In this document: piece after piece, positions 11,974 to 23,428 of the stretch
Layout of the letters: every line of letters starts with the position of its first letter
How positions within the stretch are numbered: the first letter of the stretch is position 1
From: Albugo candida
Lineage: Eukaryota; Oomycota; Peronosporomycetes; Albuginales
Direction of reading: 5' to 3'
DNA: 64,000 nucleotides
Assembly (NCBI GenBank): GCA_040437565.1
Contig: JBDOQK010000022.1
Location: 434,001 to 498,000, forward strand
Translations under genes and position numbers: made by a program
The notes under the pieces: model-generated
The model's database searches: none
Told to the model about the DNA's origin: nothing
The model's input: the letters and a program-made list of their open reading frames with translations, nothing else

Positions 11974-12549
11974 TTACTTAATATCAAAATTCCACTCTTC
12001 GCGAACGCTTGCTTGGTCTTTCTTCAACTGATTTTCTGCCTCTAAGATTTCTTCCATTGTGACTTGACGCATAAATGGCTGCGTGTCTTCCTTTTGGACG
12101 TCCTGTAGTGCGATCACATCACTTAATCTATCAATTAATTATGAATATAGACCATACCAAATTGCCCAAAAGAACGACGTTATCGCCGCTGCGAAGTACA
12201 GTTAATACAGGATTCAAATTTGATGCGAGGCTTACCGTATGATGTACAAACCTAATGCGATATCACAAAAGAGACGACCGCAAATATGTCTCTCAAATGT
12301 GTCTTCTAGCAAGATGTTTGCTATATCCAATTGCTTAAATGTGATGACTAAATTGAGATAATTACATGAATATACTCACAATATTGATCGAAGCTCCGAA
12401 AGTATCCGATAAGGTGGCGTCCGTCACGTAAAACCACGAGAACTTGTTCTAAGTGCGAAAATATTAAAAAGAATGATTGCTGCGTATTTCTTATGCGTAC
12501 GATCGAGTTGATCGAACAGACTTATTGTTCGAGCAAGCAAATCGGTCAT
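11974..12549 (-). CDS. LSM1: LSM1, Sm-like subunit of the mRNA-decay ring
   Basis: Lsm1 defines the cytoplasmic Lsm1-7 ring that binds deadenylated mRNA and stimulates decapping. The gene is split by several introns of about 30-75 bp, so no long frame shows. From ATG at 12549: MTDLLARTISLFDQLD, then after an intron QVLVVLRDGRHLIGYFRSFDQY (Sm1 motif with the Lsm1-like GY.RSFDQ), NILLEDTFERHICGRL, GLYIIRGDNVVLLGNL (Sm2, with the IRGDNV core), and a helical tail MEEILEAENQLKKDQ ending FDIK and TAA at 11974. Most junctions are clean GT-AG. The last one, after GNL, does not keep frame with the obvious acceptor, so the exact 3' structure is unsettled. UTP3 ends only 52 bp upstream of its start. Confidence 0.85.
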
Positions 12550-12601
12550 GGTGAATTCACAAATGAATCGCAACAATTAATGAATCGAATCCGTAAAAGT
12601 G

Positions 12602-14969
12602 TTAAGTTCGGATTTTTCGACTTCGGGTCAAATTCGCTTTGATTCCTGTTCGTTCTCCTCCATACTGCCCTGCTTCTCCTTTTCTGACGTCACGTACTTG
12701 ACCACGACGTCGAATGACTGCTTTCTCATATTGAAGACGTTTCTTTACGCGAGGATTGCGATTCAATTTGTTTTTGTGTGCTTTCAAACCTTTATTTTTC
12801 ACGATTTGGTGCGTTGCACCTCGTTTCTTACGTTCAGTTTCATCTTCCGAGCTCTCCAACACCGGTTGCTCGAACCGGTTTTCTTGATGCGATCTAATCC
12901 GTTGGTTTTCGAGTACAGCGGCATCATAAAATGCTTCTGCTTCTTTTTTCTCAGCTGTCGAAATCGAACCAGCGTCCTTTATAGCTACGTGTTTTCTCTT
13001 TTTTCCTTCCGGTAAATTTTTCCTCGCGACTGCATCCATTTTGGCTCGATTAACAAACGTTTTAACATCAAATGAATCGTCCAATAGCTGCTCAAGCTGA
13101 TCACCAACACTCTCATCGATCGCTCCTAATTCGCTAATATGCTTTTTGATTCGTAAAATATGATCAAGAACAGGATGATCCTGCACAGTTTTCCCCTATA
13201 TAACTTGGTAAGTATCACATAAACCCCAATAGTGCGCGCTCAAACCTCGGATCGTAAAAGTAGATAAAATGAAATGTTGTTGATGTAATGAAGCAATAAA
13301 TTCTGACGAACGACGAGATACCGCAACCCGCTTCCGAATGACCGATCTGTTTTTCGCATTTCCTTGATCTTATAAATTGCTGGAATCAGCTGATCCTTCA
13401 CGATCGCTAATGACTTTTTGAGCTCATTGATCAGACCGAAAAGCTCTGGTGAGGATCTATTCCATCATTTCGTTTATAAGGGACATATTATGCGGCAGGA
13501 CCTTTCATACCGTTTTANNNNNNNNNNNNNNNNNNNNNNNNNNNNNNNNNNNNNNNNNNNNNNNNNNNNNNNNNNNNNNNNNNNNNNNNNNNNNNNNNNN
13601 NNNNNNNNNNNNNNNNNGTTTTTGTGTGCTTTCAAACCTTTATTTTTCACGATTTGGTGCGTTGCACCTCGTTTCTTACGTTCGGTTTCATCTTCCGAGC
13701 TCTCCAACACCGGTTGCTCGAACCGGTTTTCTTGTTGCGATCTAATCCGTCGGTTTTCGCGTACAGCGGCATCATAAAATGCTTCTGCTTCTTTTTTCTC
13801 AGCTGTCGAAATCGAACCAGCGTCATTTATAGCTACGTGTTTTCTCTTTTTTCCTTCCGATACATTCTTCCTCGCGACTGCATCCATTTTGGCTCGATTA
13901 ACAAACGTTTTAACATCAAATGAATCGTCCAATAGCTGCTCAAGCTGATCACCAACACTCTCATTGATCGCTCCTAATTCGCTAATATGCTTCTTGATTC
14001 GTAAAATATGATCAAGAACAGGATGATCCTGCACAGGTTTCCCCTATACAACTTTGTGAGTATCACATAAACCTCAATAGTGCGCGCTCAAACCTCGGAT
14101 CGTAAAAGTAGATAAAATGAAATGTTGTTGATGTAATGAAGCAATAAATTCTGACGAACGACGAGATACCGCAACCCGCTTCCGAATGACCGATCTATTT
14201 TTCGCATTTCCTTGATCTTATGAATTGCTGGAATCAACTGATCTTTCACGATCGCTAATGACTTTTTGAGCTCATTGATCAGACCGAAAAGCTCTGGTGA
14301 GGATCTATTCCATCATTTCGTTTATAAGGGACATATTGTGTGGCAGGACCTTTCATACCGTTTTAATATCGATAGCTTGTCCTTTTTTGTCATTCCATCA
14401 AAATTACGTGGTACGTGTACTAATTTTGTGGATTCCTGGCTTGTATCAAAAAGCGGCAAATCAGCCAATTGGCGCTCCACTTGGGCTTCCTCATCGATGA
14501 TTTCTTCTTCCGGTTCCATTTCTGCTACATCATCTTCGACATCCTCCATTCCGTAATCCTCTTTATCGACCATTTGAGCCTGTTTTCGCTGCAACTCAAG
14601 AGCAGCTTCTTCTTCTTCTTTTCCGGCAGCTTCTTCATCCGAGGTACCGTAATCTGCAGAATAAAAGTTCTCTTTTGAATTTCCCCATTTTGAGCCCATT
14701 CGATCCAGCTCTTCTTTTTCGTACTGTAGCTCTTGAAGTTCTTCATCCATATCATCATCAGATCCCAACTCTAGCACTTCCCGCTCGCTCTCTGAATCAC
14801 TTTTTTCGGAAGTAGTAGAGGTATTTTCCAATCCATCCGACGGATCATCGTAGAAGCGAAGCTCAGAATTGTGTAAATTAGCTTGCTTCTTCTTGATTTC
14901 GCTGTTTAGAACTCGCTTTTCTATAGAGGTTTTTCCCGTTTTCGCCGAATGGCGCTGACGTCTTCCCAT
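12602..14969 (-). CDS. UTP3: UTP3/SAS10, small-subunit processome protein
   Basis: Nucleolar component of the U3 processome needed for 18S rRNA maturation. Three exons: 14359-14969, 14094-14304, and a third from 14038 (equivalently 13180) to the stop at 12602; introns are 54 and 55 bp. Collapsing the gap duplication gives about 466 residues, close to human UTP3 (479). The N-terminus is basic then acidic (runs of Glu/Asp such as EEEEAALEL and MEPEEEIIDEE). The centre carries the Sas10/Utp3 helical region (SPELFGLINELKKSL ... LRYLVVRQNLLLHYINNISFYLLL, given here in two parts). The end is the conserved Sas10 C-terminus, with KNKGLKAHKNKLNRNPRVKK and RGQVRDVRKGEAGQYGGE. The gap at 13518 repeats 748 bp with a few substitutions, so the second copy is a haplotype or overlap artefact. 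Confidence 0.92.
13518..13617. other. Assembly gap (100 N) with duplicated, slightly diverged flanks
   Basis: 12770-13517 and 13618-14365 are two 748-bp versions of the same UTP3 segment with a handful of substitutions, suggesting two haplotypes placed in series. Confidence 0.95.
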
Positions 14970-15220
14970 TATATCTAGAACAATTGGTTGGCTAAAATGA
15001 GTCGTTTGAAACTGATCTGATTTGTCATTTTGTCATACAAAACGATCTCTTGTGTCACGGTTCCAAGACTATCCAATTACACCCGAGTATTGTTTACAAC
15101 GTACTATAATTGGTTTAAATAAAAATGCAGTTATCGCTCGCTAAAAGGCGCTCCAGATGGCCAATCAAAATAAAGTAGTGTATTGGCGTGATCAGAATGG
15201 AATGAGAATTTATTCGCGTT

Positions 15221-15472
15221 CTACTGAGCAGCACCTGCGACGGACCTTCTCAAATTCTGTCTCCTTTTCTCCTCCTTCTCCTTCCTGAAACATTCATCCA
15301 GCGCCCGTTTGGCTTCATTACACGCGCCGATAAATTTTCGTCGTGGATTATCTGCGTGGCACTTTTTGAGGTTTTGTATCACCTACATACACGTAATAAA
15401 ACCTCTTGCAGGTAAACCGTGAGTGTGTACCTTTTGACAAAGAGGATGAGGGCGATCTAGCGGCGGATGCAT
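15221..15472 (-). CDS. CMC2: CMC2-like twin-CX9C mitochondrial protein
   Basis: Small intermembrane-space protein linked to cytochrome c oxidase assembly. Exon 1 15431-15472 (14 codons, MHPPLDRPHPLCQK), intron 15383-15430 (48 bp, GTACAC...ATGTAG), exon 2 15221-15382. The product has 67 residues. The twin CX9C motif is exact across the splice junction: CQKVIQNLKKC, then CNEAKRALDEC. MHP at the start, KFIGACN and a basic tail (FRKEKEEKRRQNLRR) match the CMC2 family, usually 70-90 residues. It is too short and too split to show as an open frame. The frame ends in VAGAAQ and TAG. Confidence 0.85.
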
Positions 15473-16013
15473 ACTTGGAGTCGAGAACGCACTTGTTGTG
15501 TACTAGACGCACTAAGTGCGAAGACTGTAGTCCACACTATAGTCACATGCAAAGGTTTAAAGCATGATCAATTGTTTCGAAATTCAATAGGTGCGATTAC
15601 GTCCATTTGGGTGTACCTGTTGTTCTGTCTTACTCAGAGTATACATCTGGCTAGAAAGACTGTACACAATTTGTATCGATGCGGTGTTTAGCGTTTTGTC
15701 TTCCCTCACACTGTATACTGCCTCTCATATTTTTTTAAGGAAACTGGCGACTGGCGACACTCATCAACTCAAAAAGTAACACTTTTTCCCATGCGAACTG
15801 TTTCGTATCCGAGAAGCCTATTGGTTGATATCCGTTCTCACATCTTGCACTTCACACGTGAGAATAACTGCCGTTAGATCCTAATTTTCGCCACAGCGGC
15901 GCGGCTCACGTTTACAACCCAACGCGTTTAAGCAGCGTGAGGTTATGAGTGAACCGAGAAGTAACCTCCATGTGCGTAACAATTACAATGGCTTCGAGGC
16001 TCATAAAAGACGA
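15473..16013. other. Stretch between CMC2 and the next gene
   Basis: Divergent upstream region of CMC2 (-) and the proposed gene starting at 16014 (+). A 74-codon frame on the plus strand shows no recognisable motif. Nothing else identified. Confidence 0.35.
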
Positions 16014-16598
16014 TGGACGCGGATCGACCAGAGCGCGTCAAGATTGTGGAAACTTGCATTGATACAAGTATGCTGTGCGGCCTTGACACTGGGAAATAGA
16101 CTCTGGTAAACACATTCACGTCCGAGGCCAAATGAGGAAATCTGAGTCTTATGCAGGTTGACAAGCATTCTGGGTATACTTGTCGGAAGTATTGGGTTTC
16201 AGGTAGTACGTTCCGAGAGATTACCGTGGACGATATTGGTACGTGTTGCTTTCGTGAGGATTGTAAGAGTCACTAAGTATGTATTGTATAGTATTTGTTA
16301 CTGTGTGCTTTGCAATTCGCTCGGAACACATTGACGCTGAAGGAGATTTTTCAGACGCACTTTAGAGAAAACGTATTCATGACACATTACGAGTGTATAC
16401 AGCTGGTCACTTATTTGATCGAGTGTGTAATCTTATTGGTAAGATATAATTCTTAACTGGAAACATTGCGTTTCTGATGAGCCATTTCTATAGCCGTGTG
16501 CATTCTATTTGGTGTTTACCGCCATCGCAAATATGGCGAATCCGCTGTGGAGGCATCGAAACCACTACGACGCAACAAGCGCGCAGACTTTAGTTTGA
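16014..16598 (+). CDS. Unidentified small membrane protein, intron-rich (tentative model)
   Basis: Not recognised. Splice-consistent coding pieces suggest a gene. ATG at 16014 opens MDADRPERVKIVETCIDT; further pieces read GKHIHVRGQMRKSESYA and STFREITVDDI. The best-supported part is the 3' end: a frame reading ARNTLTLKEIFQTHFREN then THYECIQLVTYLIECVILL, a clean intron at 16439-16494 (GTAAGA...CTATAG), then PCAFYLVFTAIANMANPLWR and NHYDATSAQTLV with TGA at 16598. The hydrophobic run across the junction looks like one membrane segment. A second frame through the last exons is also open, so phase is not certain. It ends tail to tail with gamma-tubulin, 167 bp away. Confidence 0.4.
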
Positions 16599-16765
16599 TC
16601 CATTGATTCTTCCAGTTAACGTAATATATTTATTTGTTACCGTTAGACGATGTATACTCTCATGCCATTGACTGCGCATCATGAATTTGCGTATACTTGC
16701 TACCCTCAAGCGCTTGCTATCAAGTAATTTTCCAAAAGTCTGGTGCATGAAAAATTGAGTGGAAA

Positions 16766-18201
16766 TTAGCTCGCAACGTTATGCTGACTCTCAGAGTGAG
16801 CACTGCTTTGTCCCCAATCCACGTAGTCCATTCTTTCGCTTGCCTTGTACTCGTCCACCAGATTTTGTACTACTTCGCGGGCACTGTCAAATTCATCCAA
16901 ACTATCGGCAAACATTGGCTGTTTTTTGTAATTATCCAAAAACGCGCCATGTTTCTTGAGTCGATCGAATTGTACCAGCGAACGGTGAAACAGCTACATT
17001 CCAACAACACGTTAGATCATATACAACAATTGCATCAAATATGACATACACTCCCGATACTGGTATGATTTGCGAGCATCAATCCACTAACTTTGTGTGC
17101 TGTTTCCACATAAGGCGATTTACGAGAGAGAGCGACTTGAATCGATGCAGGACCCCACGGAATGAATCGGACGAGCTTGCGTTCACGAATTCTCTGAAGT
17201 GATTTGTGCACCTGTGTCGGATCTACATCGCCTTGGATGATGTTGAGAATCGAAATGTAGCAACCTTTTTTCGTGGACGTTGACACCATAATATTCTTCG
17301 GTTGAAGCAACCTTCGCATGACATCCAAAACACTGGTTTTCCGCACGGCTGAAACTTGAGTTTCAATAGTGAGTGGAGTGTACCCGGTCATGAGAAAATG
17401 ACATCGCGGTGTAGGTATCAATGACGCAACTAAACCAATCAAATCGTTGTTCATGTAACCAGGATACCGTAAAGTAGTTGTTGATGCAGCCATCACCGTC
17501 GAAACTAATGAGTTTAATTGCGCTACGGTCGGATTGTCAATTCGCAATCGATCACTCGCAATTCGATTCAACGCGGTATTATCAAGTACAACCACACAAT
17601 CCGCATTTAACACAAGTCGTTTCAGTGTTAATAATGAATTGTACGGTTGCACAACAACATCACTCTGAAAATCCGTCTGATTCGGGAAAACGGAATACGT
17701 CTGAATCAGTTTTTTCGGAAAATGATCATTCAAGTTCTCTAAAAGGTACGATCCCATCCCGGAACCTGTTCCGCCTGCAATTGAATGACACAAAACGAAT
17801 CCCTCCAGGCTATCGGACCCATCTGCTTCACGATCAATCATTTCCATCAAGAGATCATGCTGCTGCTCGCCTTGATGATACCCAGAAGCCCAATTGTTCC
17901 CGGCTCCACCACCTTCTTTCGACATAAAAAAGTTTTCAGGATTATATAAGTTCTTGTAGGTTGAATTGAGTATCGAATTGATAACTCGCGGCTCTAAATC
18001 CATTAATAATGCGCGCGGAATATAATGTTCGTCATCTGCTTGATAGAAAAATACGTCTTTTCGATCGTGTCCTTGCGTCGCATAATCGTGAACGATTCCG
18101 TCAGGAGAGATTCCATGTTCCACACAGAGCTGCTTCCAGAATTCCATTCCAATTTGATTTCCGCATTGTCCGACTTGCAGTGTGATGATCTCGCGCGGCA
18201 T
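16766..18201 (-). CDS. TUBG: Gamma-tubulin
   Basis: Nucleates microtubules in the gamma-tubulin ring complex at spindle poles or centrosomes. Exon 1 17050-18201, intron 16994-17049 (56 bp), exon 2 16766-16993; 459 residues against about 450 in the family. The frame also has an ATG seven codons upstream (18222), but [18 protein letters not shown] is the conserved gamma-tubulin start. The tubulin nucleotide-binding signature [13 protein letters not shown] and the gamma-specific [17 protein letters not shown] are intact. The second exon supplies the C-terminal helices ([39 protein letters not shown]) and a DYVDWG end. The scaffold gap at 18913 repeats its first codons, giving a false partial second copy at 19013-19134. 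Confidence 0.95.
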
Positions 18202-18912
18202 TAGTTTAAGTGTCAAAACCATTTACACTATTTAAGTACATAATCTAATACGGGTATACTTTTCTCAACCGGATCTATACGTATGTCTACTATACACTGC
18301 AACTGATTACGTAATCACATTTTCGTAATACTTTTTGTGCGTTTTGACGCCAATTTCGCTCGCAAAAACGAGAAAAAAATCTGAGATTTATATCAGCTTC
18401 CACAGACACTTCCGTCTATATCCCTACGACATCAGGTCGCATCAAATTAGCATTTCCGCAAGTTGTCTCGAAATTTCTGGAAAGTCATTGGACAATGTGT
18501 CATCTCGTTCTAATTTCAAACTCCAGGATCGCGTCTTCGGGTCCAATGACGCAATTTCTATCACAAAAGCTATCATCCTCTTACTCTCACTCTCACATTC
18601 TCATACAAACCTTTTAAACATTCTTTCGCTTCATCCGGATCCAAATCATATTTCTCATTCAAAATTTCACGAGAAATCGCTCGACGTCTGTCAAACTTTC
18701 GCAATGTCAATTTTTAGCAATGCATTCACTTCCCATACATTTTGCAATATGACATTTTGAATATGCGCTTTTTCATCCAAACATTTCGGAAAAAGACGAC
18801 CTCGAACCGCAATTGCGACTTCCAAAAGCGTTTGAGCAATTTCTTCGGCACTTTGATCCGAAAATATCGCACAAATTCGAGAAAATGTCGAAATGCGATC
18901 TATCAAAAAAAA

Positions 18913-19012
18913 NNNNNNNNNNNNNNNNNNNNNNNNNNNNNNNNNNNNNNNNNNNNNNNNNNNNNNNNNNNNNNNNNNNNNNNNNNNNNNNNNNNNNNNN
19001 NNNNNNNNNNNN
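18913..19012. other. Assembly gap (100 N) with duplicated, diverged flanks
   Basis: 18094-18912 and 19013-19830 are two versions (about 819 bp) of the gamma-tubulin 5' end plus RPC5 3' end, with scattered substitutions. The false second copy carries the gamma-tubulin start and the RPC5 tail once more. Confidence 0.95.
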
Positions 19013-19359
19013 GATTCCGTCAGGAGAGATTCCATGTTCCACACAGAGCTGCTTCCAGAATTCCATTCCAATTTGATTTCCGCATTGTCCGACTTGCAGT
19101 GTGATGATCTCGCGCGGCATTAGTTCAAGTGTCAAAACCATTTACACTATTTAAGGACATAATCTAACACGGGTATACTTTTCCCAACCGGATCTATACA
19201 TATGTATACTGTACACTGCAACCGATTACGTAATCAAATTTTCGGAATACTTTTTGTGCGTTTTGACGCCAATTTCGTTCGCAAAAACGAGAAAAAAACT
19301 GAGATTTATATCAGCATCCACAGACACTTCCGTCTATATCCCTACGACATCAGGTCGCA

Positions 19360-20996
19360 TTAAATTCGCATATCCGCAAGTTGTCTCGAAATTTCTGGAA
19401 AGTCATTGGACAATGTGTCATCTCGTTCTAATTTCAACGTCCATAATCGCGTCTTCGGGTCCAATGACGCAATTTCTATCACAAAAGCAATCATCCTCTC
19501 ACTCTCACTCTCACATTCTCATACAAACCTTTTAAACATTCCTTCGCTTCATTCGGATCCAAATCGTATTTCTCATTCAAAATTTCACGAGAAATCGCTC
19601 GATGTCTGTCAAACTTTCGCAATGTCAATTTTCAGCAATGCATTCACTTCCCATACATTTTGTAATATGACATTTTGAATATGCGCTTTTTGATCCAAAC
19701 ATTTCGGAAAAAGACGACCACGAACCGCAATTGCGACTTCCAAAAGCGTTTGAGCAATTTCTTCGGCACTTTGATCCGAAAATATCGCACAAATTCGAGA
19801 AAATGTCGAAATGCGATCTATCAAAAAAAATTATTCTCATTCCCATTTCCATTGAGAAACAAAGCCAACCGGTTTGTAATGCCTGCAACACTCTTTGACT
19901 CAACGTGGATGCATTCTGAATGGACTCTATCGGTCTACAAAGTCTTTTGAACCACATTCTCATACTTTGATATCGCACGTACTTTTCATCGATTTTCACA
20001 TTTGCGTGTCGATACTTTAGCGCGTGAAGAAACTCAGAAGGCGATAATTCTGATACAATTGTGTCTTCTCGCTCGCTAAAGAAATTCTCAAATTCATCGA
20101 GTGTGTGCTCATTCTACGAGTACAATTACAACATTTCCGAGGACTTGTTCTCCACGTACACTTTGTTCGAATATCGACAAGTCTTTCCATCTTTCGGCGT
20201 TTATTTGCTGCTTCTTATGCTGATACGAATTCTGAAGTGCTTTCATCGAACGTTCGCCGTGTTTCTTCTTGAATTCAAATTGCACTTGTTTCACTTGTGT
20301 TTCATCGACCATCTCCTTCTCTTCATCTGTGCAATCAATCAATAAGCAATTCCCATTGAAAAAACACATTTGACATTTTTACCCGAAAGCTCTTCCTCGA
20401 CGGCGTTGTCAATATGCAAAAGGCTCGGACGCATTTGGAGCACAGAATGCAACGGTGTGAGGTGTAATTGGCCTTGACGGAGTACGCCGATTGCGTTATT
20501 AGATTGCTCCTTCACTTGGCTCGATTGGAGACGAAGGTAGCGCTGCTGGAGGTAGTCTTCAGCGTCGCGATCGTAATTTTGGGCCGAAAGCCTGCCGTCA
20601 TAATCCAACTGTAATATGCGATTTTGAGGCTTTAAACGGGCTTTTTGAGGTGCTGTGGGCATCGGGCGATACGAGGGACGAAGTGGATACTGGATTAAGT
20701 GCAGTTTGCCACGTTGGGTCTCCACAAGATGCACAGGAATCTCGGCAATAATCGGATCATTTTCTTCCATTAGATTGGAGAGATATGATTGGNNNNNNNN
20801 NNNNNNNNNNNNNNNNNNNNNNNNNNNNNNNNNNNNNNNNNNNNNNNNNNNNNNNNNNNNNNNNNNNNNNNNNNNNNNNNNNNNNNNNNNNNCGATACGA
20901 GGGACGAAGTGGATACTGGATTAAGTGCAGTTTGCCACGTTGGGTCTCCACAAGATGCACAGGAATCTCGGCAATAATCGGATCATTTTCTTCCAT
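19360..20996 (-). CDS. POLR3E: RNA polymerase III subunit RPC5 (RPC37-like)
   Basis: Pol III subunit of the initiation/termination subcomplex, acting on tRNA and 5S genes. Six exons joined by five short introns; about 400 residues, between yeast Rpc37 (282) and human RPC5 (about 700). The N-terminus reads MEENDPIIAEIPVHLVETQ then LHLIQYPLRPSYRP, and RQGQLHLTPLHSVLQMRPSL is the family's most conserved stretch. Exon 2 holds VQFEFKKKHGERSMKALQNS; exon 3 has SELSPSEFLHALKYR. Later exons: RISTFSRICAIFSDQSAEEI, ISREILNEKYDLDPNEAKE and a last exon ending ISRQLADMRI. An upstream in-frame TTG is not a start; ATG at 20996 is used (the copy at 20770 is a gap artefact). It lies upstream of gamma-tubulin on the same strand. 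Confidence 0.88.
20793..20892. other. Assembly gap (100 N) with duplicated flanks
   Basis: 20667-20792 recurs as 20893-21018, repeating the first exon of RPC5. Confidence 0.95.
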
Positions 20997-21236
20997 TAGA
21001 TTGGAGAGATATGATTGGCTGTTACTGCTATTAGTTTTGACCAATACGATAAGTGCGGGTATTAGCCAATGGGAAAGGATTAATTTAGGATGTGATTTGA
21101 TTGGTTGAAACGTTTATGGAACAAATGTCGAGGTAAAATGGAAAAAAAAGAAAATTATGCGCTGAGATTGTGACGCTAATGCTAGTGATGTAGTGATAGT
21201 GATGACGATCTACCTTTATCGCAACTAGCGAGGAAG

Positions 21237-22148
21237 ATGGCGAAACCACAAAGCTCAAAATTGTCGCAAGAAAATGACTACAACGATCGTTCATTGAGCG
21301 GCGATTCTCCGCAAACAAGCATGAAAACATCGAATAAACGCGTTGAAAAAGCTAAGGATTCGCTAAAGCAAACGGCAAAGAAGAAAATAAAGGTAGTTTC
21401 CGACATTTAGGGTGACTGTGGTCTTACATTCAGTCACAGATCCAATACAAACAGCAGGAATGCACAGAGGAATTGTATGAAACACTCAAAGGGAAGCTCG
21501 TTCAGCAGTTGTTGTGCAGGTAAGAGGCTTCTGATGCAGAAGAAAGCGTCTTAAACGTGCGAATTAGATGGTGGTACGCGATTGAATGGCCAGTTCAAGA
21601 TACGATCAACGTACGAGGTCATTGTGATGTGGAGCTGCACTCATTTTAAGCCGTAGAAACCTCCAAAATCGCAAGAATTGGACGGATTTCGAGGAGCTTT
21701 CATCCTTGTGAAAGTACGAAATTCCATATCTTCTTCGCGTTTCTCTCATACAAAAGCCTCAGGGCGAAGGAATGGGATCCATTGTGGACACTCGACCAGC
21801 GAACGGCAAACCCTCCTTTCTGCACTTTTTCTCATTGCCTTCCAAACAAATTCAGACACTTGTCGTGCAGGTATTTCTCATCGACTGTATTCCTCATATT
21901 CATTTCTGATTCACGTAGGCGTATCAGAATCAGATGGAGACATTGATCAAGCATGAAGTAAGTAAAGAAAATGGGCTCTGTTTGCCTCTGACGACATGTT
22001 GTAGGGACCACAAGCTCCATTACTACCTGAACTGCGTCGCGCATGTCAAGCGGCAGAAAGGATGGACACAGACAAAGCCGATAAAAATGTTGCAAGTATT
22101 CTGAAAAAGTATCAGAAATTCGCTCAGCAGATAACGCCTTCGCAATAA
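21237..22148 (+). CDS. Unidentified conserved-looking protein with six short introns
   Basis: Not recognised. Seven exons can be followed from ATG 21237 (MAKPQSSKLSQEN, then a Lys-rich segment KKKIK) to TAA 22148 (KYQKFAQQITPSQ). Every junction keeps frame with GT-AG borders and introns of about 40-55 bp, strong evidence that it is a real gene of about 215-220 residues. Notable segments: QQLLCRWWYAIEWPVQDTI (Trp-rich), SQELDGFRGAFILVK, KPSFLHFFSLPSKQIQTLVV and a charged C-terminal helix. No signal peptide or membrane segment. It is divergent from RPC5, with about 240 bp between starts, so the two may share a promoter. It ends 27 bp before the RPS19 stop, tail to tail. Confidence 0.7.
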
Positions 22149-22175
22149 TTGCAATTTGCTCCATTGAATGCAATC

Positions 22176-22634
22176 CTAATTACATTTTACGACTTGTCCG
22201 GCAATTCGATCAAGATCTTGTTGCCCGTGGCTCGAGATACGTCGTCCTCCTTTATTCACACCTTCGGAACATTTTTCCACCACTTTCATCTCTTCCAGTT
22301 GATGCAAAATGTGACGAATAAGACCACCGCTAGCTTTCTGGAAATGTTGACGCTTGACACCACGACGCGCTCCTCCACCGTACACTTTACGTAAAGACCC
22401 GACGCCCGTGTTTTGACGCAAATAAACCTTTCGAGCGATAGAAGCCGCTCGAATGTAATACCAATCGGGATCGTATGGAGCGTGTTCCTTGAAGGAGGCC
22501 GTTTTCACCACATCGGACCAATTCGGTAGTTCCATCTTTCCAGATCGTTTCAGGTGATCTGCGTACGCTTTGATGAAATCTGCGGCTTTTACATCGCGAA
22601 CGTTTACGCCGCGGGAAATCTCATAATCAGACAT
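22176..22634 (-). CDS. RPS19: 40S ribosomal protein S19 (eS19)
   Basis: Structural protein of the small ribosomal subunit, needed for 18S rRNA 3' maturation. Intronless, 152 residues, usual eukaryotic length (about 145). Hallmarks: [19 protein letters not shown], the [20 protein letters not shown] block, [33 protein letters not shown] and [18 protein letters not shown]. Divergent from NOP58. A short minisatellite lies about 30 bp upstream of the start. Confidence 0.97.
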   Translation of the reverse strand: MSDYEISRGVNVRDVKAADFIKAYADHLKRSGKMELPNWSDVVKTASFKEHAPYDPDWYYIRAASIARKVYLRQNTGVGSLRKVYGGGARRGVKRQHFQKASGGLIRHILHQLEEMKVVEKCSEGVNKGGRRISSHGQQDLDRIAGQVVKCN

Positions 22635-22663
22635 TTTAATGGAATTAGAGCTAAGCAGAATAG

Positions 22664-22699
22664 TGTGAGTGGGTTGAGTGTGAGTGGGTTGAGTGTGAG
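22664..22699. repeat. Short minisatellite, 15-bp unit
   Basis: About two and a half copies of a GAGTGGGTTGAGTGT-like unit just upstream of the RPS19 start. Possibly part of the promoter or 5' leader; no function shown. Confidence 0.6.
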
Positions 22700-22842
22700 G
22701 GAAAGATTAGACACGTACCGCTTGCTGGAGAATTGCAATGAAAATGATAGCAAAATGACGGAGAACCAATCGATTCAATATCAAATGTGGTCGGAATGTT
22801 GCGTAATAATCGATTTAAATGACTGGTTAAAAAGAATACCTC

Positions 22843-22942
22843 NNNNNNNNNNNNNNNNNNNNNNNNNNNNNNNNNNNNNNNNNNNNNNNNNNNNNNNNNN
22901 NNNNNNNNNNNNNNNNNNNNNNNNNNNNNNNNNNNNNNNNNN
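22843..22942. other. Assembly gap (100 N) with duplicated flanks
   Basis: 22723-22842 recurs as 22943-23062 in the RPS19/NOP58 intergenic region. Confidence 0.95.
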
Positions 22943-23258
22943 TGCTGGAGAATTGCAATGAAAATGATAGCAAAATGACGGAGAACCAATCGATTCAATA
23001 TCAAATGTGGTCGGAATGTTGCGTAATAATCGATTTAAATGACTGGTTAAAAAGAATACCTCCCTGCATCTCAATTCGTTTTTAATATCACATCATGTTA
23101 TTGTTTCATCTATTTGATTGGTGGCATCACTTCCGAAAACACTTCTGATTGGTTCCAACCATATTTTTTTGATTTGTTCAGAGCCAATTGTCCTCTCCTC
23201 TCATTGGTCAACATAGTATCGGTTCTCGTCCATTTAAAAAAATTGCACTCCAAAACCG

Positions 23259-23358
23259 NNNNNNNNNNNNNNNNNNNNNNNNNNNNNNNNNNNNNNNNNN
23301 NNNNNNNNNNNNNNNNNNNNNNNNNNNNNNNNNNNNNNNNNNNNNNNNNNNNNNNNNN
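23259..23358. other. Assembly gap (100 N) with duplicated flanks
   Basis: 23195-23258 recurs as 23359-23422, just upstream of the NOP58 start. Confidence 0.95.
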
Positions 23359-23428
23359 CTCCTCTCATTGGTCAACATAGTATCGGTTCTCGTCCATTTA
23401 AAAAAATCGCACTCCAAAACCGCTCGAA

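Noticed and set aside
13474-14034. A second UTP3/SAS10 gene next to the first
   Set aside because: It is the flank repeat of the 13518 gap; 12770-13517 and 13618-14365 are the same segment.
18335-18760. Plus-strand frames of 141 and 93 codons upstream of gamma-tubulin
   Set aside because: They are antisense to the spliced RPC5 3' exons, which fit a known family.
18773-19141. A short second gamma-tubulin fused to another protein
   Set aside because: The fusion runs through a 100-N gap, and both sides are copies of neighbouring sequence.
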